From: Neorhizobium galegae
Lineage (GTDB): Bacteria > Pseudomonadota > Alphaproteobacteria > Rhizobiales > Rhizobiaceae
Reading direction: 5' to 3'
Assembly (NCBI RefSeq): GCF_017877135.1
Contig: NZ_JAGIPH010000003.1
Location: 372,001 to 436,000, forward strand
Length of the DNA: 64,000 nucleotides
The notes beneath the pieces were generated by a model. The model did not search any database. It was not told the DNA's origin and worked only from the letters and a program-made list of their open reading frames with translations. A program made the translations under genes and the position numbers. Positions 56,378 through 64,000 of the stretch are shown here, piece after piece. Each line of letters opens with the position of its first letter. Position 1 is the first letter of the stretch.

Positions 56378-56539
56378 ATGAACAATGTCATCAAGTTCCA
56401 GAAGCCGAAACCGGTGAAGCCGCCGCGCCAGACACCGCCCTGGCTGCGCAAGGTCCTGACGGCTGCCGTCCTCATCCTCGGCTTTGCGGCCGCCTGGGCC
56501 TATTTCCAGTTTGCGGCAACGGGTGCACCGGCCCTTTAA
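56378..56539 (+). CDS. Small membrane protein (53 aa)
   Basis: A basic, proline-rich N-terminus (MNNVIKFQKPKPVKPPRQTP) is followed by PWLRKVLTAAVLILGFAAAW, a single membrane span with AYFQFAATGAPAL on the far side. Positive charges before the span predict the N-terminus inside. AGGA seven bases before the ATG supports the start. Similar short proteins occur in Rhizobiaceae as far as I recall; role unknown. It converges with the ABC-2 permease gene. Confidence 0.65.
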   Translation: MNNVIKFQKPKPVKPPRQTPPWLRKVLTAAVLILGFAAAWAYFQFAATGAPAL

Positions 56540-56566
56540 GACTTTTGCGCCGCATGCACCGGGTCA

Positions 56567-57367
56567 TTACTCAACGGTCAATTCCTGGCGCAAAAAGACG
56601 ACGAGGCCGAGAGCCGACATGGCGGCGAGCCAGCCGAACAGGATGACAAGGCCGAGCTGGCCTGCTTCTGCGCTCCCGTGAAACAAGAGCCAGTCGCGCA
56701 AGGCCGCAGCCGCCGATGCCGGAAGCGGCAGCACGTCCGCGGTGTCGGAAAGAGCCAGATAAAGCTGCAGCAGCGTGACCGTGAGCGTCAACACGAAGGC
56801 GAAAATGACCGCTGCAATCATCGACCGGGTCAGAATCGTGACCGCAGACACCACAGCGGTGAGCACAGCAAGTTCGAAAAAAGCCACGGCAAAGGCTTCG
56901 GCCAGCATAAGACCACCGTCGACCGATACCACGATGCCCGACGATCCACGGCCGGACAGCAGTGACACGGCAAGGTTCAGAGCCATGTCGCCGAAGACAA
57001 CGAGACCAAGGCCTGCGGCAAGCCAGATGAGGCAGAGGAGAAATTTCGCCGCAAAGAGGTGAGGGCGGCCACGGCGCGGCACCAGATGCCGCCAGGTCGC
57101 ATAGCGATACTCGGTGAAGAAGACACCGGCGATGCCGATGGCAAAGAGCAGATGAGCGACCGAATTGCCGGACACAGACAGCGTCTTTGCCGCCGAACTG
57201 AGGATATCGACCGTACCCGGCATGCCGCGCCCGGTGCGCACGACGACCAGCATTTCGAGGGAAAGCCGAAACAGCAGCACGCAGAACGGCACTGCCACAA
57301 AGCCCCAGAACAGTATGCCTGGCTGGCGGATAAGCTTCAGCATTTCGCCGGACAGAAGGGCTCTCAT
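56567..57367 (-). CDS. ABC-2 type permease
   Basis: 266 residues with about six hydrophobic spans: ILFWGFVAVPFCVLLFRLSL, VAHLLFAIGIAGVFFTEYRY, AAKFLLCLIWLAAGLGLVVF, FELAVLTAVVSAVTILTRSM, and the terminal LGLVILFGWLAAMSALGLVV. This is the ABC-2 membrane half of an exporter, partner of the adjacent ATPase; its ATG overlaps the ATPase stop by four bases. Typical cargo for this class includes lipids, polysaccharides or toxic compounds; the substrate cannot be read from sequence. Confidence 0.8.
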   Translation of the reverse strand: MRALLSGEMLKLIRQPGILFWGFVAVPFCVLLFRLSLEMLVVVRTGRGMPGTVDILSSAAKTLSVSGNSVAHLLFAIGIAGVFFTEYRYATWRHLVPRRGRPHLFAAKFLLCLIWLAAGLGLVVFGDMALNLAVSLLSGRGSSGIVVSVDGGLMLAEAFAVAFFELAVLTAVVSAVTILTRSMIAAVIFAFVLTLTVTLLQLYLALSDTADVLPLPASAAAALRDWLLFHGSAEAGQLGLVILFGWLAAMSALGLVVFLRQELTVE

Positions 57368-58284
57368 GGCTGCCGATCCCGCGTTTCGGAGAGGAACACC
57401 TGTTCCAGATCCGGCTTCACCCATTTGGCTTCATGAATGCGGACACCGGATGCGGCAAGCGATGCGATGAGATCGGGCACGGTCTCGCGGGGCAGGCGCA
57501 GATAGATGCCGCCATCGCCGGCCTGCGCGGTCTCGCCCAGCCGTACCAGCAGCGCGTCCGGCTCTTCCACCTTAAGCCAGAAGCGCCCGTCACGGTCCAA
57601 AAGATCCGCCACATTTCCCTCGGCCGCCAGGCGTCCGCGCCTAAGAATGGCAACCCTCTGGCAGACACGCTCCACTTCATCCAGCAGATGGCTCGACAAC
57701 AGAACGGTGATCCCATCGCGCGTCGCAAGGTCGCGGATCAACGAACGCATTTCCAAAATGCCGTCCGGATCAAGCCCGTTCGTCGGTTCATCGAGCACAA
57801 TGGCGTCCGGCCTGCCGATCAGGGCGCAGCCGATGCCCAGCCGCTGCTTCATGCCGAGCGAGAAGCCGGACACTTTCTTGTCGGCCGCAGATAGGATGCC
57901 GACGCGCCGCAGCACCGGTTCGACCCGGTCGCGCGTATCAGACAGGCGGGCAAACATCTCCAGATGCTCGCGTGCCGTCAAAAACGGATAGAAGCTTGCG
58001 GCCTCCACCAGCATGCCAAGCCTTTGCCGGCTGGCTACACTTGCGGGCGCTCCAAAGATCTCCACCGTGCCACGATCCGGCCGCACCAGACCGGCGACGA
58101 TGCGAAGCAGCGTTGTTTTGCCCGCGCCGTTCGGCCCGAGCAGTCCATAGACCTGACCGGCAGGCACCTGCAGCGAAAGCCCGGCAAGCGCCACCACGGC
58201 GCCGGATCCGCGCCCGAATGTCTTTTCCACGGCATGAACGGCAAGCGCCGCATCGGCATTGTCAGGCGTCATCATTTCCGACAT
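57364..58284 (-). CDS. ABC-2 exporter ATP-binding protein
   Basis: 306 residues. Walker A LLGPNGAGKTTLLRIVAGLV, signature SGFSLGMKQRLGIGCALIGR, Walker B AIVLDEPTNGLDPDGILEMR, and H-loop LLSSHLLDEVERVCQRVAIL. A C-terminal regulatory extension begins near SLAASGVRIHEAKWVKPDLE. Resembles drug/daunorubicin-type DrrA and CcmA-like ATPases. The start at 58284 begins MSEMMTPDNAD, with a poor ribosome site; the upstream GC-poor stretch around 58450-58490 may hold its promoter. Confidence 0.88.
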   Translation of the reverse strand: MSEMMTPDNADAALAVHAVEKTFGRGSGAVVALAGLSLQVPAGQVYGLLGPNGAGKTTLLRIVAGLVRPDRGTVEIFGAPASVASRQRLGMLVEAASFYPFLTAREHLEMFARLSDTRDRVEPVLRRVGILSAADKKVSGFSLGMKQRLGIGCALIGRPDAIVLDEPTNGLDPDGILEMRSLIRDLATRDGITVLLSSHLLDEVERVCQRVAILRRGRLAAEGNVADLLDRDGRFWLKVEEPDALLVRLGETAQAGDGGIYLRLPRETVPDLIASLAASGVRIHEAKWVKPDLEQVFLSETRDRQP

Positions 58285-58559
58285 TCGATCACATCCATCA
58301 ACGCACGCCACTCCTGTCTGATCAGTCTGTCGCAGCACGGCTTTTCTGCGGCATCCCAGCAAAGATCTTTGCCTTTGACCACATCAGGAGGCGAGGCCGT
58401 TGCATTTGAACATGGAATCTGCCCCAGCTGCAGTGCTTTGCGGGATAAGCTAGATTATGGAATATTTTGATTGATCATAAGTCCAATCCTACGCGTGAGG
58501 ATGCCAAACCGATTGGCGCATCAATGCGTCAAATGCTGCCATCACGAGGATCCCGGCGA

Positions 58560-59099
58560 TCACCCGGTCTGGTTTGCTTCCCATTCCTTTCGAAGGATCG
58601 CGTATTGCATCGTATTCTCGTAGATCGGGTTACCGTCGTCGTCGTTTGTAAACGAGATGAACTCCTTGAACACACCCTCCCGGCGCATCCCCAAACGTTC
58701 GCACAGACGCTGCGACGGAAGATTGTTGTCCTCGACATAGGCATATAATCTGCGTGCATCTTTCACGGCAAAAAGAAACTGGAGCAAGGCACGCGCCGCT
58801 TCCGAAGCCAGACCCGCTCCGCCAAAGTCCGGGTTGAAGTTCCATCCCACCGAATATGTATCTTCTTCCGGTATGGCAAACAGGTCGCCGATGACCCTGT
58901 CTGTCTCTTTCAGGCAGACAGCAATGTAGTCATCGCTTCCACTGCGTTTTTCCGCTTCTGCCTTTGCCGCATCCATATGATCGAGCTTGAGGGACAGGAA
59001 ACAGCTGACCTTCGGATCGGAAAGATAGGCAAAAAGATCGGCAGCATCGTCGATCTGGAAGTTTCGCAAGGTCAGGCGCAGTGTTGTAATAATATCCAT
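58560..59099 (-). CDS. RimJ/RimL-type GNAT acetyltransferase
   Basis: 179 residues: MDIITTLRLTLRNFQIDDAA start, acetyl-CoA loop around FGGAGLASEAARALLQFLF, and the C-terminal LPSQRLCERLGMRREGVFKE motif of the RimJ/RimL group. Its base composition looks clearly AT-richer than that of the genes on either side, with several rare-looking codons, which hints at recent acquisition. Substrate unknown (ribosomal protein, antibiotic or metabolite amine). Confidence 0.88.
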   Translation of the reverse strand: MDIITTLRLTLRNFQIDDAADLFAYLSDPKVSCFLSLKLDHMDAAKAEAEKRSGSDDYIAVCLKETDRVIGDLFAIPEEDTYSVGWNFNPDFGGAGLASEAARALLQFLFAVKDARRLYAYVEDNNLPSQRLCERLGMRREGVFKEFISFTNDDDGNPIYENTMQYAILRKEWEANQTG

Positions 59100-59177
59100 T
59101 GCAGCACGTTATCGCCGTTTGCTCATGTGCGAAATAGGAAGCCGCCACAAAGTCTGTTTGCAATGGTCGTCGAACGA

Positions 59178-59660
59178 TCAACCGGCCAGCGCGAGGCCCG
59201 CGCCATAAAGCCCAAGGGCGAAGATCGTGTGAGCGGCGAGGTTGAGGAAGCGGACCTTGTTGGGGTTTGGTGTTTTCGATGCGGCAATCCCGAGGCCCAT
59301 GCCGGGCTGCATGATGAACCAGCCGGCGCCGACGGTGATGATGCCGAAGACAAACGCCGGCAGAAATGCCGGGTCCTGGCGCCAGTCCATGCCGACGATT
59401 GCTGCAAACACGATGCCGTAGAGAATGCCGACAGCGTAATGGCCGGTCCAGCCGATCAGGTTTTCCTGGGGATGCGTTTCAAGCGCTGTGATGTTTTCAT
59501 GCAGGAAACGGCCGCGTGATACCGCAACGAACCACCGGCCGGCCGGGCGCCAGTTCGGGCGGTTCTGCTTCAGCGCCGCATAAAGGAAGAGCGCCCAAAC
59601 ATCCATGGCAAGTGTTGCCACGATCCCTAGAGCCGTGCCGTACCAGATCAAAGCCCCCAT
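59178..59660 (-). CDS. DUF2938 membrane protein
   Basis: About 160 residues with four spans: LIWYGTALGIVATLAMDVWA, WTGHYAVGILYGIVFAAIVG, LPAFVFGIITVGAGWFIMQP, and AAHTIFALGLYGAGLALAG. The HENITALETHPQENLIGWTG segment before span 2 is conserved in DUF2938. Function unknown. The ATG at 59658-59660 (MGALIWYG) is chosen over a longer frame. Confidence 0.78.
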   Translation of the reverse strand: MGALIWYGTALGIVATLAMDVWALFLYAALKQNRPNWRPAGRWFVAVSRGRFLHENITALETHPQENLIGWTGHYAVGILYGIVFAAIVGMDWRQDPAFLPAFVFGIITVGAGWFIMQPGMGLGIAASKTPNPNKVRFLNLAAHTIFALGLYGAGLALAG

Positions 59661-59768
59661 GCCCGACACCTTCTCTCTTTTTTGCCCTGTACCGGACCAC
59701 GTCATGTTCACCGGTCACGATGGCCCAACCAAATTTCACACCGACAACCCCGCCGCCGCGGCCCTCAG

Positions 59769-60611
59769 TCATTCCTCGTCGTTTACATCACAGTCGGTCA
59801 CATCACATTCGAAGCTCTGTCCATCATAGGCCGGCTCCACATGCTCAGGCGTTTCCGCCATCACGGTGCGGTAGTCCATCGGCACATGCATATGGGTGAG
59901 GATCGCGCGCTTCGGCTGTAGACGTCCAATCCAGCCGAGCGCCTGTTCCAGGGACAGATGGCTCGGGTGAAACGTGTATTGCAGGGCATCGATGATCAGC
60001 ATGTCGAGATTTTGCAGCCGCTCAAGGCTTTCTGCCGGAAAATCGCTGACATCGCTGCAATAGGCGACGTTTTCGAAGCGGAAGCCGAGCGACTGGATAT
60101 CGCCATGCTGTTGCAGGTGCGGATAAGCGCGGATCGGCCCGCCCGGCCCGTCCACCACCACCGGCGCATCCAGGGTTTCGATTAGGTGCGGCAGAACGAT
60201 CGGCGGATAGTTGCCGCCCGGCGGCGTTTCCAGGCAGTAGCCAAAGCCCTGGCGGATGCGCCCCATGGTGAAGGGATCGGCCCAGATCGGAATGCGCTGG
60301 CGCTGCGAATGGAAATAGCCGCGGACATCATCGATGCCGTGCAGATGGTCGGCATGGGCATGGGTATAAAGGACGCCGTCCAGCCGCTTCACACCGGCTG
60401 AAATCATCTGCTCGCGAAAATCCGGCCCGGTGTCGATGACGAGGGTCGTCACGCCCCCATGGGCTGCCAGCCGCTGCACCAGAAGCGCTGCGCGGCGGCG
60501 GCGGTTACGCGGGTCGTTGGGATCGCAGGCACCCCAGTCGCCATCGAGCCGCGGCACGCCGGGAGACGACGAGCAGCCGAGAATGGTGAAACGAAGCCGG
60601 TCACCCGCCAC
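59769..60611 (-). CDS. MBL-fold metallo-hydrolase (PhnP-like)
   Basis: 280 residues. The metal motif HXHXDH is in YTHAHADHLHGIDDVRG; further ligands lie in RFENVAYCSDVSDFPAESLE and RAILTHMHVPMDYRTVMAET. It is close to PhnP-like phosphodiesterases; many rhizobial copies lie beside tatD and metG. The reaction is probably hydrolysis of a cyclic or linear phosphodiester. Four bases separate it from tatD, so it is the last gene of the metG-tatD unit. Confidence 0.88.
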   Translation of the reverse strand: MAGDRLRFTILGCSSSPGVPRLDGDWGACDPNDPRNRRRRAALLVQRLAAHGGVTTLVIDTGPDFREQMISAGVKRLDGVLYTHAHADHLHGIDDVRGYFHSQRQRIPIWADPFTMGRIRQGFGYCLETPPGGNYPPIVLPHLIETLDAPVVVDGPGGPIRAYPHLQQHGDIQSLGFRFENVAYCSDVSDFPAESLERLQNLDMLIIDALQYTFHPSHLSLEQALGWIGRLQPKRAILTHMHVPMDYRTVMAETPEHVEPAYDGQSFECDVTDCDVNDEE

Positions 60612-60615
60612 GATG

Positions 60616-61407
60616 TCAGATCCTCGTCATCTTGGAAAAGCAGCGGAACGCGTTGGCGGTGGTGATCTCCGCCATCTCCTCATAGGACACGCCCTTCACC
60701 GCAGCCAGAACCTCGGCCGTGTTGACCACGTAGGATGGTTCGTTGCGCTTGCCGCGCCAGCGTTTTGGCGCCAGATATGGCGCATCCGTCTCCACCAGCA
60801 GCCGGTCCATCGGCACGGTCTTCGCAATGGCGCGCAGCTCTTCGGATTTCGGGAAGGTCAGGATGCCGGAAAACGAGATATAGCCGCCGAGCGCCACGCC
60901 GGCATCGGCCAGCACCTGGCCGGCGGAAAAGCAGTGCAGGATAAAGGGGAAGGCGCCCTTCCCCGTTTCCTCGGTCAAGATCTGCGCCATATCCTCGTCA
61001 GCGCTGCGGCTATGGATGACGAGCGGCAGCTCAGTGCGGCGCGCAGCCTCGATATGGCGGCGAAAGCCGGTCTGCTGGTCGGCGGGCGTCTGCGTATCAT
61101 AGAAATAGTCGAGACCCGCCTCGCCGATCGCCACGATCTTTTCGTGACTTTGCGCCAGCCGCACCAGATCGTCGGCGGTGATGTCCAGCTCTTCGCCGGC
61201 ATTGTTCGGATGCGTGCCGACCGAGCAGAACACGGATGGATACCGCTCGGTGAGCGCAAGCAGCGTGTCGAGCTTCTTCACCCGCGTCGAGATCGTCACC
61301 ATCTGGGAAACGCCCGCCGCATGGGCGCGCGATACCAGTTCGTCGCGCTCGGCGTCGAAATCGGCAAAATCCAGGTGGCAATGGCTATCGATCAGCATCG
61401 CCGTCAT
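60616..61407 (-). CDS. tatD: TatD-family metal-dependent hydrolase/DNase
   Basis: 263 residues, TIM-barrel amidohydrolase. Metal ligands: [47 protein letters not shown], and the [13 protein letters not shown] / [10 protein letters not shown] strands. TatD enzymes trim 3' DNA ends or other nucleic acids. Its ATG overlaps the metG stop by four bases. Confidence 0.93.
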   Translation of the reverse strand: MTAMLIDSHCHLDFADFDAERDELVSRAHAAGVSQMVTISTRVKKLDTLLALTERYPSVFCSVGTHPNNAGEELDITADDLVRLAQSHEKIVAIGEAGLDYFYDTQTPADQQTGFRRHIEAARRTELPLVIHSRSADEDMAQILTEETGKGAFPFILHCFSAGQVLADAGVALGGYISFSGILTFPKSEELRAIAKTVPMDRLLVETDAPYLAPKRWRGKRNEPSYVVNTAEVLAAVKGVSYEEMAEITTANAFRCFSKMTRI

Positions 61408-62975
61408 GCCGGCGAAACCTCGGGCGCCACATAACGCGGGAAGACCGGGGCAGGCGCCGGAAGCTCCGTGCCGGGCACGAGGCGACCCGCCTCGCCCAGC
61501 CTGTCGAAGCCGCGATGTTCAGGTGCAACCGCCACGAGATCGAGGATCTTGGCCGCCGATTCCGGCATGATCGGCTGGAATAGCACGGCGATCTGGCGCA
61601 CCACTTCGGCGGTCACCCACAGCACCGTTTCCATGCGCGGCACATCCGTCTTGCGCAGCACCCAGGGCTCCTGGGCGGCGAAATAGCGGTCCGCCTCGTT
61701 GACGATGTTGATGGTAGCGGCCACGGCCTTGTGCACCTGCTGGCGCGCCATTTCCTCGCGGCAGATGGAAATCGCGGCATCGGCCGTGGCGAGGATCACC
61801 CGGTCGGCATCGGTCAGTTCGCCGGGCTGCGGCACCCTGCCCTCGCAGTTCTTGGCAATCATCGACAGCGAGCGCGACGCCAGATTGCCAATGCCATTGG
61901 CGAGATCGGCGTTGATGCGGGTGGCAATCGCTTCTTCCGAATAGCTGCCGTCCTGGCCGAAGGAAACCTCGCGCAGGAAGAAATAGCGCACCTGGTCGAG
62001 CCCGAAATGGGTGACGAGATTGACCGGATCGACCACGTTGCCGAGCGACTTCGACATCTTCTCGCCCTTGTTGAGCAGGAAGCCGTGGGCATAGACGCGC
62101 TTTGGCAGCGGCAGTCCGGCCGACATCAGGAAAGCCGGCCAGTAGACGGCGTGGAAGCGGATGATGTCCTTGCCGATGATATGAGCATCCGCCGGCCAGT
62201 ATTTCGCCCGCGCCCCGTTCTCGTCTTCGACATAGCCGGTGGCGGTGATGTAATTGGTCAGTGCATCGACCCAGACATACATCACGTGCTTGTCGTCGCC
62301 GGGCACCTTGATGCCCCAGTCGAAGGTGGTGCGCGAAATCGAGAGATCTTTCAGGCCCGACTTCACGAAGGAGATAACTTCGTTGCGGCGTTCGTTCGGG
62401 CCGATAAAGTCCGGCTTGTCCTCGTAAAGCTTCAGGAGCCGCTCTTCATAGGCGGAGAGCTTGAAGAAATAGCTTTCCTCTTCCACCCATTCGACCGGCG
62501 TGCCCTGGGGACCGTAACGCACGCCATCGGCCCGCAGCTCGGTTTCCTCTTCCTGGTAATAGGCTTCGTCGCGCACGGAATACCAGCCAGCATAGCCACC
62601 CTTGTAGATGTCGCCGTTCTTCTCCATGCGGCGCCACACCTCCTGCACCGTCGCGTGGTGGCGCTTTTCGGTGGTGCGGATAAAATCATCGTTCGATGCA
62701 TTCAAAAGCTTGCCCATCTCACGGAATTCGTTGGAATTCCGCTCCGCAAGCGCCTCGGGCGAAATGCCTTCGGCACGCGCCGTCTGCTGCATCTTCTGGC
62801 CGTGTTCGTCGGTGCCGGTGAGGAAGAAGACATCCTTGCCGTCCAGCCGCTGGAAGCGCGCCATGGCATCCGTCGCGATCAGCTCGTAGGCGTGGCCGAT
62901 ATGCGGCTTGCCGTTCGGATAAGAGATGGCAGTGGTGATGTAATAGGGCGTTTTGGAATACATTTCGGCCAGCAT
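61404..62975 (-). CDS. metG: Methionyl-tRNA synthetase
   Basis: 523 residues, class I synthetase. HIGH signature in [25 protein letters not shown] in [20 protein letters not shown], and the anticodon-binding helices from [20 protein letters not shown]. It lacks the zinc-binding cysteines of the E. coli-type connective peptide (the [14 protein letters not shown] region carries none) and the C-terminal tRNA-binding domain, which is usual for rhizobial MetG. Starts at 62975 or 12 bases later ([10 protein letters not shown]). Confidence 0.96.
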   Translation of the reverse strand: MLAEMYSKTPYYITTAISYPNGKPHIGHAYELIATDAMARFQRLDGKDVFFLTGTDEHGQKMQQTARAEGISPEALAERNSNEFREMGKLLNASNDDFIRTTEKRHHATVQEVWRRMEKNGDIYKGGYAGWYSVRDEAYYQEEETELRADGVRYGPQGTPVEWVEEESYFFKLSAYEERLLKLYEDKPDFIGPNERRNEVISFVKSGLKDLSISRTTFDWGIKVPGDDKHVMYVWVDALTNYITATGYVEDENGARAKYWPADAHIIGKDIIRFHAVYWPAFLMSAGLPLPKRVYAHGFLLNKGEKMSKSLGNVVDPVNLVTHFGLDQVRYFFLREVSFGQDGSYSEEAIATRINADLANGIGNLASRSLSMIAKNCEGRVPQPGELTDADRVILATADAAISICREEMARQQVHKAVAATINIVNEADRYFAAQEPWVLRKTDVPRMETVLWVTAEVVRQIAVLFQPIMPESAAKILDLVAVAPEHRGFDRLGEAGRLVPGTELPAPAPVFPRYVAPEVSPA

Positions 62976-63063
62976 TCGTGAATTTCTCTGGCCCGCGTCT
63001 TAACCCATGTTTCGCCGATGCGAAACAGCAAGTTTCCAATCGGCAGCGCAAGCAACGGCCGGG

Positions 63064-64000
63064 CTACTGCGCCACATCCTCCAGAAGCGAAATGATCGTC
63101 TGCTTGCGATCGAGATTATAGGCCTGCGAAATGGTCATCCGCTCGGCAATGGCGGAGGACAGGCGCGAGGCGCGGTCTGCGCCGGCGAGATCCCCCGCAT
63201 AAGCCGCCGTACGCGCCCGGGCGACCAGGCTTTCACGCAGATGCTCCAGGAAGAAGCCGAAGATCACGTCATTGTCCTTGGCCGACAGCACATCGGCCAG
63301 CCGGTGCATCGCCTTGCGGGCGGCCGGGCCCGACGATGCAGTCACCTCGGCAAAGGCGGCGATGATATCGATGCCGCCATAGTTCATGAGTTTGAGCGCC
63401 TGCGACACGCTGCCGTTCGATGCCGCGAGCACCTCCTGTGCCATGCGCCCGCCATCGAGCGTAATGCCGAGCGACGATAGTGCCTGCGTCAGATCCGCCT
63501 CGCCGAGAGGCTGAAGCTTCAGCGGCAGGCAGCGGGAGCGGATGGTGGGCAGAAGCTTGCCGGGCGCGTGGCTGAGCACCAGGAACAGTGCCCGCTTCGG
63601 CGGCTCCTCAAGGATTTTCAGGATGGCATTGGCGGCATTGCGGTTAAGATCGTCAGCCGGGTCGATGATGACGATGCGCCAGTTGCCGGTGCCCGATGTC
63701 TGCGAGAAGAAGTGTCCTGCCCGGCGCACCTCGTCCACGGTGATCGCGGTTTTCGCCTTGCCGGTCTTTTCGTCCACCGGCCGCGTCAGGTGCAGAAGAT
63801 TGTGCGATGCGCCGGAGGTAATCTGGCGGCTGACCGGCGAAGCCGGGTCCGGATCCGCCAGAAATCGCGGTGCCGTTTCGGGATCGGGATGAGAGAGAAC
63901 ATGGTTTGCAAAGCGGAAGGCCAGCGTCGCCTTGCCGATGCCTTCCGGCCCCTCGACAAGAATGGCATGGTGGCTGCGGCCCGAGCGGTAAAAACCCGCC
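63064..64000 (-). CDS. holB: DNA polymerase III delta-prime subunit, partial
   Basis: The 3' part of holB; the 5' end lies beyond the window edge. Reading in from the edge: RSGRSHHAILVEGPEGIGKA gives the AAA+ P-loop (GPEGIGK), then ASHNLLHLTRPVDEKTG, IDPADDLNRNAANAILKILE with EEPPKRALFLVLSH, and IRSRCLPLKLQPLGEADLTQ, all characteristic of HolB. The visible 312 residues cover most of the protein. HolB is the clamp-loader stator. An apparent GTG start at 63777 is internal and is rejected because the family sequence continues upstream. Confidence 0.93.
   Translation of the reverse strand, partial: AGFYRSGRSHHAILVEGPEGIGKATLAFRFANHVLSHPDPETAPRFLADPDPASPVSRQITSGASHNLLHLTRPVDEKTGKAKTAITVDEVRRAGHFFSQTSGTGNWRIVIIDPADDLNRNAANAILKILEEPPKRALFLVLSHAPGKLLPTIRSRCLPLKLQPLGEADLTQALSSLGITLDGGRMAQEVLAASNGSVSQALKLMNYGGIDIIAAFAEVTASSGPAARKAMHRLADVLSAKDNDVIFGFFLEHLRESLVARARTAAYAGDLAGADRASRLSSAIAERMTISQAYNLDRKQTIISLLEDVAQ

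Noticed and set aside
63064-63777. Apparent holB start at GTG 63777
   Set aside because: Upstream frame continues with P-loop and conserved HolB sequence to the window edge, so the gene is truncated by the window, not by a start there.

Overview
The window reads as chromosomal core DNA of a high-GC alphaproteobacterium, almost certainly a member of Rhizobiaceae (Rhizobium/Agrobacterium/Sinorhizobium relatives). The evidence is the protein families and their order: holB-metG-tatD-MBL hydrolase, tpiA-secG-pyrG, trpD-trpC-moaC-moeA, hisI-folE next to an IscU-like scaffold and yidD, a bacteriophytochrome with an HWE kinase and a C-terminal receiver, and many rhizobial DUF families. No rRNA, tRNA, insertion sequence, prophage, integrase or CRISPR array was recognised.

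Layout. 1-5.2 kb: a MerR regulator with a strong palindromic operator, two membrane proteins (DUF1624, DUF599), a 33-residue membrane peptide behind a CtrA-like box, L-serine dehydratase and DUF1489. 5.2-11.7 kb: envelope and signalling genes (SPOR-domain D,D-carboxypeptidase, transglutaminase-like cysteine proteinase, PilZ protein, PAS protein, exported PAP2 phosphatase with an autotransporter-type repeat). 12-19.4 kb: rhomboid protease, CBS protein, patatin phospholipase, hisI, folE, IscU-like scaffold, yidD, DUF2267, thrS. 19.4-26.9 kb: acyltransferase, exported repeat protein, nitroreductase/flavin reductase pair, a divergent CitE-like protein, DUF2336, a putative lipoprotein, GNAT, AI-2E-family transporter. 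27.6-32.3 kb: bathy-type (Agp2-like) bacteriophytochrome and parE. 32.5-43.9 kb: periplasmic hydrolase, tpiA, secG, pyrG, photolyase, and moeA-moaC-trpC-trpD-ppiD on the minus strand. 44-51.8 kb: a UPF0104 membrane protein and a complete tripartite tricarboxylate transporter (tctCBA) with a family-1 binding protein and the TctD/TctE two-component system. 52-56 kb: small proteins, an XRE regulator and a betaine-type ABC transporter. 56.4-64 kb: small membrane protein, ABC-2 exporter, GNAT, DUF2938, MBL hydrolase, tatD, metG and the 3' part of holB.

The most coherent system is the 45.2-51.8 kb tricarboxylate module. The uptake operon tctC-tctB-tctA, a solute-binding protein resembling sensory binding proteins, and the sensor kinase and regulator are adjacent. 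A pair of abutting 11-bp direct repeats sits against a -10-like hexamer upstream of tctC, the arrangement expected for an OmpR/PhoB-family activator site. Nothing in the window is convincingly a wholly new class of system. The best leads are this regulatory site and putative co-receptor, the CtrA-box micropeptide, the PAP2-PATR phosphatase without a visible barrel, and the active-site-divergent CitE-like protein.
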